The notes under the pieces: model-generated | The model's database searches: none | What the model saw: only the letters and a program-made list of their open reading frames with translations | What the model was told of the DNA's origin: nothing | Part shown: piece after piece, positions 30,042 to 38,896 of the stretch | Layout: each line of letters opens with the position of its first letter | Numbering within the stretch: position 1 is the stretch's first letter | Assembly (NCBI GenBank): GCA_902772105.1 | Contig: CACXZI010000016.1 | Location: 1 to 52,830, forward strand | Direction of reading: 5' to 3' | DNA from: Oscillospiraceae bacterium | GTDB taxonomy: Bacteria > Bacillota > Clostridia > Oscillospirales > Ruminococcaceae | DNA length: 52,830 nt | Translations under genes and position numbers: made by a program

Positions 30042-31559
30042 TTAATAATCAATCTTTAAATTTTTAAATCTTTCAATACCAAAATTAAGGTTAATGTCAA
30101 TATTATTATTAGCTATATTTTTAAGTATTTCACCTACAATATAATATTCATAAGGTGAATAGTTAGATATAAATACTGTAAACATATCTTTATAACAAAT
30201 ATCTATTAAATTTTCATGTCTATCAAGTCTTTCATCATTGTTAAATTCATTTAAAAATACTTCCAACACACTGTCTTCGTTATTATTTGATAATAGTTCT
30301 TTTTCAAATTTTTCATCAAATATTGCAGTTAATAAATATAAAAATATTATCTCTAGAATTCTATGTTCTCTTTCCTGTTCTATATGGAATTTTTTTGCAT
30401 AATAATGGTTTTTTCTTCTTTCCATTTCTTTTTCAAAAAGTTCTTTTAATTTTTCCTTATTCTCATCATAACCACTTCTTCTTCCAAAATATTTATCTAA
30501 TTCTTCTATACATTTTTCACAGTCTTGACTATATACGCAATATATATAAGCAGTTTTTAGTGCGTTATAAAAAAACTCATGATCTTTTTCTGATATATTT
30601 AAACAAGAATTATCTTCTAATTCTTCAAATATATTTCTTTGAGTATTGCTCATACTTTTATGAATGAGTGTATCCATATATTTTAATTTTTTAGTTAATT
30701 CAGCTAATCCATACCTAGAATAATCAACGTTATAATTTGAAAATTCACTATCGAATATAGTCATTATATTTTTAAATAATATTTCTGTATCTTCTCTGTC
30801 AAATGCACTATGTTCTTCACTATTAAAATATGCTATAGCATAAAGTATATTACATTCTTTTTCTAAAAGAGAAATGTTTTCATCAAAATCTTTATATTTT
30901 TCTACAATATTTTCTCCTTTTTTTTGATCTATAATATTGTTTGCAATTTCTGCAAATTTATTTAATATTTGGTGAGCATATTCTTTTAATGGTTTAACGT
31001 AATCTGGTGTTGTTTTTAAACAATCATAATAAAAACGATTTTTCATACTTTCAAATTTTGTTTTATCTGTTTTTTCTGGGTCGATAAGGCCTTCTCCGGT
31101 AAGTTTTTTTATAGCTCTTTCGTGCTCTTCACTTAAATCACGTTTTAATTCTCTTAATATATATCTATCATTGTTATTTAAAGGTTTTTCTTTTTTTGGT
31201 TTTAATAAATTTAGTGTATTATTTTCTTGTATATTTTTCATTATTTTTTCCATAGATTTGTCATCTGTTTTCTTCATAATAAAACTTTTTGACCTTGAAT
31301 TTAATTTTTTTTTGTTTATAAATTCGTATGGTTTATTATTGATATTTTTAAATATGTCATAATTAAAATTTGACATATATGTATTTAAATTTAAATTTGT
31401 TTTGTTTATTATAGGGTTATATGGCATAAATCTATATGAATTTGCAATTTTAGTTTGGTTTATATTAACATTTTTATCATTACTGTTTTTTTCAATATTT
31501 TCTCTAATGTTGTTTCTTGTTTTATTTAAATATTTATTATTTGAATTTCTTACGATCAC
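30042..31559 (-). CDS. Asn-rich N-terminus plus helical-module protein (second half of a split gene)
   Basis: A 505-residue reading frame starting with GTG at 31559, which overlaps the TGA of the upstream frame as GTGA. Residues 1-135 are Asn/Lys-rich and low in complexity. The rest is helical, with about three imperfect modules around FYYDCLKTTPDYVKPLKEY, EFFYNALKTAYIYCVY and EHRILEIIFLYLLTAIFDE. There is no signal peptide. The first 70 residues duplicate the end of the upstream frame (31556-31894), so a tandem duplication of about 250 bases has put the original start out of frame. Translation may continue by reinitiation at GTGA. Not recognised; the modules resemble those of the 35.3, 38.9 and 50.2 kb proteins by eye. 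Confidence 0.7.
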   Translation of the reverse strand: MIVRNSNNKYLNKTRNNIRENIEKNSNDKNVNINQTKIANSYRFMPYNPIINKTNLNLNTYMSNFNYDIFKNINNKPYEFINKKKLNSRSKSFIMKKTDDKSMEKIMKNIQENNTLNLLKPKKEKPLNNNDRYILRELKRDLSEEHERAIKKLTGEGLIDPEKTDKTKFESMKNRFYYDCLKTTPDYVKPLKEYAHQILNKFAEIANNIIDQKKGENIVEKYKDFDENISLLEKECNILYAIAYFNSEEHSAFDREDTEILFKNIMTIFDSEFSNYNVDYSRYGLAELTKKLKYMDTLIHKSMSNTQRNIFEELEDNSCLNISEKDHEFFYNALKTAYIYCVYSQDCEKCIEELDKYFGRRSGYDENKEKLKELFEKEMERRKNHYYAKKFHIEQEREHRILEIIFLYLLTAIFDEKFEKELLSNNNEDSVLEVFLNEFNNDERLDRHENLIDICYKDMFTVFISNYSPYEYYIVGEILKNIANNNIDINLNFGIERFKNLKIDY

Positions 31560-31894
31560 TGTTCGTGGATAGTTTTGATAATAATATTGTTTGGAATACT
31601 TTTAAAGAGATTATAATTAAAATTTGACACATATGTATTATATGGATTAAAATTTGAATTTTTTTTGTTTATAAGGTTATATGGCATAAATCTATATGAA
31701 TTTGTATGTTTAATTTGGTTTTTATTAACATTTTTGTCATTACTGTTTTTTTCAATATTCTCTCTAATGTTGTTTCTTGTTTTATTTAAATATTTATTAT
31801 TTGAATTTCTTACGATCACTGTTCGTGGATAGTTTTGATAATAGTAATTTTGATAATAGTAATAATTATTATTTATGTTATTATTGTTAATCAT
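31556..31894 (-). CDS. 5' half of a duplication-split Asn-rich protein gene
   Basis: A 112-codon frame from the ATG at 31894; GGAGG at 31903-31907 is eight bases upstream, so an earlier ATG at 31924 is rejected. It opens with an Asn/Tyr/Gln-rich tract, followed by YPRTVIVRNSNNKYLNKTRN and SYRFMPYN, both repeated at the start of the next frame. It ends at TGA within the second copy of the PRTVIVRNSNN segment because the duplication junction shifts the frame by one. It carries the promoter and ribosome binding site for the pair. Either a broken gene or a two-piece translationally coupled one. Confidence 0.65.
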   Translation of the reverse strand: MINNNNINNNYYYYQNYYYQNYPRTVIVRNSNNKYLNKTRNNIRENIEKNSNDKNVNKNQIKHTNSYRFMPYNLINKKNSNFNPYNTYVSNFNYNLFKSIPNNIIIKTIHEQ

Positions 31895-31924
31895 TTTTAT
31901 TGCCTCCAAGATATTATTTTCCAT

Positions 31925-31946
31925 ATTATATCAATAAAAATGTCGG
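31925..31946 (-). promoter_or_regulatory. GACA-N7-TGATATAAT promoter motif
   Basis: On the minus strand CCGACA, seven bases, then TGATATAAT (31925-31933). An alternative -35, TTGAAT, lies 17 bases upstream of TATAAT. The same GACA-N7-TGATATAAT pattern lies upstream of the divergent gene at 32114. Confidence 0.7.
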
Positions 31947-32059
31947 TATTCAACATATTTCTTTTGGCAATTTGTTCTATTAGTCTTATTATAATTTAAT
32001 TTTAGTTTAAAAACATAAATAAAATGTTAAAAATTTCTACAACAAAAATTAGAATAGTA

Positions 32060-32079
32060 GACAAAATTTATGATATAAT
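32060..32079 (+). promoter_or_regulatory. GACA-N7-TGATATAAT promoter motif (plus strand)
   Basis: GACA (32060-32063), seven bases, TGATATAAT (32071-32079), followed 19 bases later by AAGGGATG and the ATG at 32114. There is no good TTGACA at the standard position, so either the extended -10 or the GACA box must contribute. Confidence 0.7.
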
Positions 32080-32113
32080 AAACTAAAGTTGTTTATGAAG
32101 GGATGTTAAAATA

Positions 32114-32800
32114 ATGGGAATATTAAGTAACTACCCATTCTTTCAAATATGTCAATATAAATCAGAACATAATGAGATTAATAATGATAAAATAATAAAT
32201 AGCACATCAAAACCAAATCCAAATGGTTCAAATTTTGATCATTATATATTAGAAACTAGTTTAGAAAACATAAAAAAAGAGATAAAATTAGTTAAAGAGC
32301 AGGGGACTTTTGATAGCATTAAAAAACTTTATGCAATACAAAATAACATAAAAAAATCGGTTGAATATAGTTGTGGCGGAAATAAAAAGAATTCTAATAA
32401 AAATTTGGAAATGATAGATAAAATAGATTCTAAAATGTTAAAAATTTGTGAAGAATTTAAAACTAATTCATTATATCATGTTGATTTTTTAAAAAAAGAA
32501 TTAAAAAACAAAGAAGAAAATTTTTTTGAAAAAAATTCTGAGATGTTAAACTATATAACGGTTTTATATTATAGAATTTTATATATATATTACGAATTAA
32601 CAAGAGGAACATACTATATTCATAAATTAGATTTAAATGATTTTTTTGAGCGTGCATTGAAAAATCCACTTAAAGTAATAAAAAAGCCTCCTTTAGGATA
32701 TTTTAATCTACCATCTATTGAAAAAAACTATCTAGATATTTTGTATACAGAGTTAATAGCAGATATCCCTATTTTATACAGAAATTTTTTCATTACGTAG
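32114..32800 (+). CDS. Unrecognised helical protein without signal peptide, end replaced by repeat
   Basis: A 228-residue protein, the only plus-strand gene in the island. An AAGGGATG ribosome binding site precedes the ATG and a GACA-N7-TGATATAAT promoter precedes that. The first 40 residues are Asn/Ser-rich; the rest is helical, with ITVLYYRILYIYYELTRGTY resembling the Tyr-rich core helix of the neighbouring family. The last four codons and the stop (TTC ATT ACG TAG) come from a single copy of the modular ATTACGTAG repeat, so the original C-terminus has probably been cut off. Divergent from the 31.9 kb gene, convergent with the 33 kb pseudogene. Confidence 0.65.
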   Translation: MGILSNYPFFQICQYKSEHNEINNDKIINSTSKPNPNGSNFDHYILETSLENIKKEIKLVKEQGTFDSIKKLYAIQNNIKKSVEYSCGGNKKNSNKNLEMIDKIDSKMLKICEEFKTNSLYHVDFLKKELKNKEENFFEKNSEMLNYITVLYYRILYIYYELTRGTYYIHKLDLNDFFERALKNPLKVIKKPPLGYFNLPSIEKNYLDILYTELIADIPILYRNFFIT

Positions 32801-32843
32801 ATAGTTTGATGAAATTTATAATAGTTCACTCGCCATAAAGTTA
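32788..32843 (+). repeat. Single modular repeat unit overlapping a stop codon, locus 3
   Basis: TTTCATTACGTAG, ATAGTTTGATGAAATTTATA, then TTCACTCGCCATAAAGTTAAA: one unit in the same orientation as the 29 kb array. The TAG of ACGTAG is the stop codon of the 32114 gene. Confidence 0.85.
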
Positions 32844-32910
32844 AATAAAACCTTTTAAACTTTTTTAAAGTTATAGCTGTTTTATTAAATTTTAAAAAGG
32901 GTGGGGAATA

Positions 32911-32952
32911 TAAAAAATAACTATAAGGTTAAACAAAACCTTATAGTTAAAA
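32911..32952. terminator. Bidirectional terminator
   Basis: Perfect 11-bp stem TAACTATAAGG/CCTTATAGTTA with a 10-base loop, with A/T runs on both sides. It serves the plus-strand gene ending at 32800 and the minus-strand pseudogene ending at 32982. Confidence 0.8.
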
Positions 32953-32981
32953 TTATATTTTTAAAAATTTTTATATATAGT

Positions 32982-34100
32982 TTAAAAGTTGCGCTTTATT
33001 AAATTTTCTATATCTTCTGCAAATTTTAAATATTTTAATTTTAAAGGATCTGGTGTATCTTTTTGTTTTGCGTTTTCTTTAAAACTTTTTATCATTTTTT
33101 TAAAATCTTTTCTAAATTTTAAATTTTCTAAATCACTTTTAATAATAATTCTAATAGTTTATCATTTAAATCGGCGCAGTTACTGTGTGTTGCAATGAAT
33201 AAGCTAAATGATATATTTCATTTCAAGATGTAAAATTTGTCGGAATAATGCAATTATTTTTCCATTCTCTTCGATTAGTTTAGGAAATTTTTCATATTTA
33301 TCATCACTATACATGCCAAAATACCTTATTGATTCAAATTTTTCTTTTATTTTTTCTATTTTAGGATTAGATTTTGAATATTTTTCTAACATATATTTGA
33401 TTTCGTTACGATTTATACAAAATTCGTTATAAAGTTTTGGGTCTTCGTTTTCCAAAACGTAATTAGTAATCCATTTTAGATAATTTTCGTAATCAAGTAA
33501 TACTTGTTCTAAATCTTTTGTTTCATTTCCAAAATATTTTTTGTGTTCTTCTTCATTAGCCATTTTTTCTTTTAATCTTCTTGCAGCACAAAAATCGCTA
33601 TAGATTTCAAAATCTTTAAAATCTTTTTTATCTTAAATTATTTCTTCATCATCTTGTAATTTATCAATTTCTCTAATAGGATTTTTTTCGTTTATAATTT
33701 CAGTTTTTGGGCTGTTATATAAATTTTTTCTATTTTCAGTATTTTTTAAATTAAACTCATTTAACAAATAATTTTTAAATGGAATATCAACACTCATTCT
33801 TCTGTTTGTTTTAAATTTATTAACTTCTACATTTGAATTCTTTGCATTTTCATTTAACTTATTTAAAACTATATTTTTTGAACTTGATTTTATATTTTTG
33901 TATGGGTTAAATTTAACAAATGGTGTTAACATATCTGAATTGTTATTTTTAACTTGAGGTATATATTTTTTTGTATTATATTTATTGTTCATTGTATTGT
34001 TTACGGAGTTATTTAGTTGTGAGCGGTTGTTAATTAAATTTATATTTCTTGGTTTTTTGTATATTGATTTTGTGCTATCATTAATATTTGATTTTGTTTT
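32982..34100 (-). pseudogene. Multiply broken class 2 (Asn-rich/helical) protein gene
   Basis: A single ancestral frame can be followed from 34100 to a stop at 32982 across three lesions: an in-frame TAA at 33633-33635, a frameshift near 33205 (between EMKYI and FSLFIATHSNCADLNDKLLE) and another near 33130 (between LLLK and SDLENLKFRKDF). No ATG, GTG or TTG with a ribosome binding site is found before a TAA at 34101, so the 5' end is also gone. The recoverable protein has an Asn/Lys-rich N-terminus, a DDEEII segment like SDEEIL in the 38.9 kb protein, and a C-terminal helix pair resembling the second module of the 50.2 kb protein (ADLNDKLLELL against EKYNDLLNIII). Fragments of 119 codons at each end remain open. 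Confidence 0.8.
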
Positions 34101-34695
34101 TTAATAAGTAACATATTACATAAATTTAATTATTTTCATCAAAATATATTTAGTTATACAAAAATGTTTAATATTTTTTTTATTTTAAACTCATACTTTT
34201 AATATTATTTGGTTTTAATTATATAAATAATTTATTTTGTTAATGTATTTTTATATATTATTGGGGGTAATAATTATTATAATTTTGTAATATTCAGAAA
34301 TATCTTTAAAAAATAAGCTTATTAAATTTTTTTTTAAATTTTTCTATTATGATATATTCTTTTATTTAAAAGATTTAAGATTTTTTATGGTATCGATATT
34401 ATTTTTCATTAACCTAACTTTTTAATTTATTTATCAAAATACTGCTAAAGTGTATATTTTTATAGTTTATATTTTTAACAATTCTATATAAATTTTTAGA
34501 TAATAAATAATTGTGAAAGTTGTTTTTTATATATAATTTTCGATAAGTAGTTAAAAAGATAAAATTTTTTGTTTTCTTAAATTTATTTATTATTTTTATT
34601 TAAAAGTTGTTGTAAAACATTTGATTATCCATAAAATTATATATTTTTTGATTTTTATTATTAAAAATCTTCCAGCAGAAATAACTTAAATTACA
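34101..34695. other. Gene-free stretch, possibly eroded coding DNA
   Basis: No supportable gene. On the minus strand a frame of nearly 60 codons without a usable start can be read around 34410-34590 (rich in Lys, Asn, Phe and Tyr) and might be the remains of another family member. It may equally be chance in AT-rich DNA. Confidence 0.4.
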
Positions 34696-35136
34696 TTACA
34701 TATTAAAAAAACTTCTCTTTAAAATTTGGTTTTTACTATTAAAGATTTTATTTTTGTAAATTTTATTATTTTTTAGTTCTAGATTTAATTTTTTATTATT
34801 TTCAATTTTTGGTTCATTTCTTTTAACAATTTTCTTTTTGTAAATTTCATTATTTTTCAGTTCTAGATTTAATTTTTTATTATTTTCAATTTTTGGTTCA
34901 TTTCTTTTAACAATTTTCTTTTTATAAATTTCATTATTTTTCAGTTCTAGATTTAATTTTTTATTATTTTCAATTTGAATTTTAACCTTTTTTTTAATAT
35001 TTGATGTATTGTCTTTAATATTTTTTTTTTGATAAATTTTTTTATTTTTCTCTGTGTTATTAGAATTTAATTCTTTTACGATTTCAGTTGTTATTGGTTG
35101 AGTATTATGAGATATATTACTATTATTAATTATCAT
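34696..35136 (-). CDS. Small Asn/Lys-rich protein with 28-residue repeats
   Basis: A 146-residue protein without signal peptide. An Asn/Lys-rich N-terminus (1-53) is followed by three tandem copies of a 28-residue unit (IENNKKLNLELKNNEIYKKK, then IVKRNEPK), the last one diverged, and a basic end (ILKRSFFNM). It is extremely basic and very low in complexity. AAGGAG lies upstream of the ATG, and a TTGAAA-N17-TACTAT promoter at 35171-35199. It could be an intact short gene, or an N-terminal remnant of a longer one like the 35.3 kb gene, because 600 bases of empty sequence follow. No function can be assigned. Confidence 0.6.
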   Translation of the reverse strand: MIINNSNISHNTQPITTEIVKELNSNNTEKNKKIYQKKNIKDNTSNIKKKVKIQIENNKKLNLELKNNEIYKKKIVKRNEPKIENNKKLNLELKNNEIYKKKIVKRNEPKIENNKKLNLELKNNKIYKNKIFNSKNQILKRSFFNM

Positions 35137-35170
35137 TTTAAAAACTCCTTTATATTTAATATTCAGCCGA

Positions 35171-35199
35171 ATAGTAACATAAAAAATTCAAATTTTCAA
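35171..35199 (-). promoter_or_regulatory. Promoter of the 34.7 kb gene
   Basis: On the minus strand TTGAAA (35194-35199), 17 bases, TACTAT (35171-35176) with a TGT extended -10. TTGAATTTTTTATGTTACTAT also resembles a degenerate form of the GACA-N6-TGATATAAT motif. Confidence 0.55.
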
Positions 35200-35277
35200 T
35201 ATATTACTAAAATTTTCCTGGATTTTTTATATAAATAAATATTTTTTCTCAAAAAATATAAATCCCACTTTGATTAA

Positions 35278-38200
35278 TTATTCATCTTTTAAAAGGTTTA
35301 ACATTTCTTTTAAAAATCTTGCATGTTCTATATTTCGTACGGGCACTTCTAATTCTTCTACAGCATTATATATTTTTTCTAAAAATGCAATTTCAAAATC
35401 AAATTCATTTTGAATTTTAAATAGATTTTGCTTGGATAAATATTTTAAATCTTCTTGTAAGTTAAATTTTTCAAAGTTTCTGTTCTTCCAGTTTTTGCTG
35501 TTTATGTATAGATATGTTAGCATATATCGTAGCATTAAAGATCTTTTAATATATTTTTTATAAGATTTTGGTGACATCTGGTAGACGTTTATTAATCTAT
35601 TTTTCTTTGTCATTATTTTTTTTTCTTTAAGAGCATTTGAATCGAAGATTTTTTTTGGATGGTTATATAAACTTTCACAATCTATTTTTATTTCCATTTT
35701 TCTATTGTTTTTGTTTTCTCCTTTTTCGTCTTCTTTTTTGCCGTCTTCACTTTTAAAAAAATTATTTAATGATGATTTTACATTTTCATATAAAGAATTA
35801 AATTTATTGAATAAATTTTTGTTTTCATTTTCATTATGCTCTTCATTTTCAATGTTGTTATTAACAATATCTTCATTTAATATTTTTTTATCCCACATAA
35901 AAATATCATCTTTGTCATATTTATAATGTTTTTTTAATAATGATACTATGGCATAATATAATGCTTTAAATTCATCAAATTCGGTTTTTCCTTTTATTCC
36001 TTTTTCTTCTATATCTTTTTTAAATTGTTCTTTTAAAATATTTCTTTTGAGTTGATCGTTTGTTATATCTTTCAATTCACTATACAGATCATGATTAAAA
36101 TTACCATTTCCTGAATTTGAATTTGGCGATTTTATTTTTGCATATATTTTTGTTGTATCATATATTTCTGGATTTATATTATTTTTCTCTTCTGATATTC
36201 TTATAGTATTATTTACTTCTTTTTTTGTTATTTCGGTCATTTCTTTTAAAATTTTAAAACAATAAAAATCTTTTATTTCAGGGGTTCTTTCCAAATATTT
36301 AATTCTCACATCTAATAAAGATGGTATTGCTAAAAAATTTTTATTACATATTGTATTAAATAAATTTTTAATTAAAAATGTATGGTTAGGAGAATGATAT
36401 GTTCTAGTTTTACTGATTATATATATACACATGTATATTTTAGATAATGCACGTTCAATAAACTGTGCCCAAGGTTTTTTATTGATGTTTAAATTATAGA
36501 TTTTAAGTATTTTTTTTCGTATATCTAAATTTTTTATAGAGTCTAAATATATATTAGGATTATTAAATATTTGAATAAAATCGTGGGAAGAAATATTTTT
36601 TATATTTGATAAAAATTTTTTAAATAGTTTTCCATTATATTCTTCTAATATGGAGCCAAATTTTTTTGTATCGTTAAAACTATTCACTAATTTTGTTATC
36701 TTTTTTTGATATTCTTTTATTCTTTCTTCATAATTTTCTATTTTATTTATTTTTTCTATCTCTATCACATAATCTTCTTTCAATTTTTCCCAAAATTTTT
36801 TATTTTCTTCATCTTCTGTGCTATTCACAATTGAATTATAAATTCTGTTAAATTTTCCTTCAGAATCATCATACACCATCGTAATATTTTTATCATTATA
36901 TTGTGTTGGGATTTCTTTTTCTATTATTTTATTTAAATTTATAAGGTCTTCATTTTTGCTTATTTCAATGTAATTATCTAAACATCTTGTAAAAGATATT
37001 AAGTCATCTATTTCTCCATTTAATATTCCTATTAAATCATCGCAAAGGTTAGTATCTTTAGTTTCTCTAATTATTGTCACACACATATACATTTTATATA
37101 AACCGTAAAGAATAAATTCTTCCCATTTTTTTTCGTCCAACCTATCATCACAATCATTGAACATATTTAAAAATTTAATTATTGTACTTTTAGTTTGCAA
37201 TTTCATATATTCTTTAGGATTTTTGGTTATATAATAATAATAGGTATTAATAAATTTATTTAAAATGTTTTCCATTTGTGAGTTGGAATCCATGTCGTTT
37301 TGTATAAGATAATCTTCTATCATATTTTTTATGTCATGACAACAAAAATGAATTCTATCTTCAATTTTAGGTAAATTATTAATTTGTTTAATTTTTCTCT
37401 TAAGATGTTTATTAATTGTTTTGAAATTTTTTCTTAGTTCTTTATCTTTATTTTCCTTAAGAAATACAAGTTGATTTTTTCTATCGTTTTTTTTCAAATC
37501 TTTAGTGTTTAAATTAAAAGTTTCTGAAAAATAGTTTATATCCGTTCCATGGTTATGCAATATATCTAATAGATAATCATGTAAAACTTTAAATTTATAT
37601 TTAGACAATTTGTTATCGTTAATTGTTTTAATAACATAAATAAGTGCACATATTCGGGATATTGGTTCTCTAATAAAATCTTCCCAAATATTTTTATTTT
37701 GATGTTTATCATTTATAATTTTTAATAAATCTTTTTTTAAATCTTCATCTTTTATGTTTTTTATATATAATTGTGGTTCACGACTTAATTGAAAAAAATT
37801 TGATTCGATTAGATTTGACAATATTTCTTTTATTTTATTGTTTTTGTCTTGAATGGATTTTAAATTTGATGATATTAAATTAAAATAAATGCTAAACTCA
37901 TCATTATGATTAGACATATTTGTTATTTCATCTTGCAAATTTTTTTCTAATTGCATCCAAAAATTGTGATCTTTTTTGCTTTGTGGGAAAATTTCGCTTA
38001 TTTTTTTGATTTCATTAGTTAAATTTTCATATGTTTTATTTTTTATTGTTTTAATTATATCTTTATTTTGCGTTTTATTAAATGGATTTTCATTTTTGAT
38101 GAAAATTTTAAGCTTATTTATACCTGAAAAGTTCACTGATCTATCTATATTTTTGTGACTTATTTTATTATTTATATGGTTTATTTTGTTTTTATTATTA

Positions 38201-38712
38201 GGAATATTTAAAATATTTTTATTTATAATATTATTTTTAGGTTTTATAATATTAGATATTTTTATGTTTTTATTTTGCGTTTTATTAAATGGATTTTCAT
38301 TTTTGATGGAATTTTTAAGTTTATTTATACCTGAAAAGTTCACTGATCTATCTATATTTTTGTGACTTATTCTATTATTTATATGGTCTATTTTGTTTTT
38401 ATTATTAGGAATATTTAAAATATTTTTATTTATAATATTATTTTTAGGTTTTATAATATTAGATATTTTCATGTTTTTATTTTGCGTTTTATTAAATGGA
38501 TTTTCATTTTTGATGGAAATTTTAATTTTATTTATACCTGAAAAATTCACTGGTCTATCTATTTTTTTGTGACTTATTTTATTATTTATATTGTCTATTT
38601 TGTTTATAATATTTTTATGTTTTTCATTATTTTTAAAGTTAATAGAATCTATATTTTTTATAATTTCATGTTTTGGTTTATTAATAGTTTTATCTACATT
38701 GTTATTAATCAT
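35278..38712 (-). CDS. Large cytoplasmic-type protein: 69-residue repeats plus four helical modules
   Basis: A 1144-residue protein without signal peptide. Residues 38 to about 240 are three copies of a 69-residue Asn/Lys-rich unit containing VNFSGINK and ENPFNKTQNK (207-bp DNA period). The rest carries four helical modules with the shared pattern of a Pro-x-x-Tyr helix, a Lys-Lys-x-Leu-Leu-Lys helix and a core helix: WEDFIREPISRICALIYVIK, WEEFILYGLYKMYMCVTIIR, WAQFIERALSKIYMCIYIIS and YIKRSLMLRYMLTYLYINS. A Glu/Asn-rich linker (about residues 945-1000) precedes the last one. GGGAG precedes the ATG; the promoter motif is at 38747-38768. No known domain is recognised. The Trp-x-x-Phe-Ile modules look like an undescribed helical repeat, possibly for protein binding. 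Confidence 0.82.
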   Translation of the reverse strand: MINNNVDKTINKPKHEIIKNIDSINFKNNEKHKNIINKIDNINNKISHKKIDRPVNFSGINKIKISIKNENPFNKTQNKNMKISNIIKPKNNIINKNILNIPNNKNKIDHINNRISHKNIDRSVNFSGINKLKNSIKNENPFNKTQNKNIKISNIIKPKNNIINKNILNIPNNKNKINHINNKISHKNIDRSVNFSGINKLKIFIKNENPFNKTQNKDIIKTIKNKTYENLTNEIKKISEIFPQSKKDHNFWMQLEKNLQDEITNMSNHNDEFSIYFNLISSNLKSIQDKNNKIKEILSNLIESNFFQLSREPQLYIKNIKDEDLKKDLLKIINDKHQNKNIWEDFIREPISRICALIYVIKTINDNKLSKYKFKVLHDYLLDILHNHGTDINYFSETFNLNTKDLKKNDRKNQLVFLKENKDKELRKNFKTINKHLKRKIKQINNLPKIEDRIHFCCHDIKNMIEDYLIQNDMDSNSQMENILNKFINTYYYYITKNPKEYMKLQTKSTIIKFLNMFNDCDDRLDEKKWEEFILYGLYKMYMCVTIIRETKDTNLCDDLIGILNGEIDDLISFTRCLDNYIEISKNEDLINLNKIIEKEIPTQYNDKNITMVYDDSEGKFNRIYNSIVNSTEDEENKKFWEKLKEDYVIEIEKINKIENYEERIKEYQKKITKLVNSFNDTKKFGSILEEYNGKLFKKFLSNIKNISSHDFIQIFNNPNIYLDSIKNLDIRKKILKIYNLNINKKPWAQFIERALSKIYMCIYIISKTRTYHSPNHTFLIKNLFNTICNKNFLAIPSLLDVRIKYLERTPEIKDFYCFKILKEMTEITKKEVNNTIRISEEKNNINPEIYDTTKIYAKIKSPNSNSGNGNFNHDLYSELKDITNDQLKRNILKEQFKKDIEEKGIKGKTEFDEFKALYYAIVSLLKKHYKYDKDDIFMWDKKILNEDIVNNNIENEEHNENENKNLFNKFNSLYENVKSSLNNFFKSEDGKKEDEKGENKNNRKMEIKIDCESLYNHPKKIFDSNALKEKKIMTKKNRLINVYQMSPKSYKKYIKRSLMLRYMLTYLYINSKNWKNRNFEKFNLQEDLKYLSKQNLFKIQNEFDFEIAFLEKIYNAVEELEVPVRNIEHARFLKEMLNLLKDE
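38035..38650 (-). repeat. 207-bp in-frame tandem repeat, three copies
   Basis: ACCTGAAAAGTTCACTGATC occurs at 38122 and 38329, and a variant at 38536, exactly 207 bases apart. The period keeps the reading frame (69 codons). The high DNA identity implies recent expansion or gene conversion. Confidence 0.92.
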
Positions 38713-38746
38713 TTTTCAACTCCCATTATTTATAAATTTGTATATG

Positions 38747-38768
38747 ATTGTATCATAAATAATGTTGA
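38747..38768 (-). promoter_or_regulatory. AACA-N7-TGATACAAT promoter motif
   Basis: Minus strand: TCAACA, seven bases, TGATACAAT (38747-38755). A variant of the GACA-N7-TGATATAAT motif with one change in each half, about 40 bases before the ATG at 38712. Confidence 0.6.
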
Positions 38769-38837
38769 TAATACAATGTTTTATTTTGTGTATTTTTAAC
38801 ATTTTCTGTATTATTTATTTTATTATATCAACAAAAT

Positions 38838-38872
38838 GAAAACCCTGCCATAAATTTTATGACAGGGTTTAA
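38838..38872 (-). terminator. Terminator of the 38.9-40.4 kb gene
   Basis: Stem AACCCTG.CATAA/TTATG.CAGGGTT with one mismatch and a short loop, flanked by A/T-rich runs, 24 bases past the stop codon. Confidence 0.85.
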
Positions 38873-38896
38873 ATTTAAAAATTCAATTTGATTTTT

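Noticed and set aside
34410..34590. A frame of nearly 60 codons on the minus strand
   Set aside because: No start codon with ribosome binding site and composition expected by chance in AT-rich DNA; only mentioned as possible eroded coding sequence.
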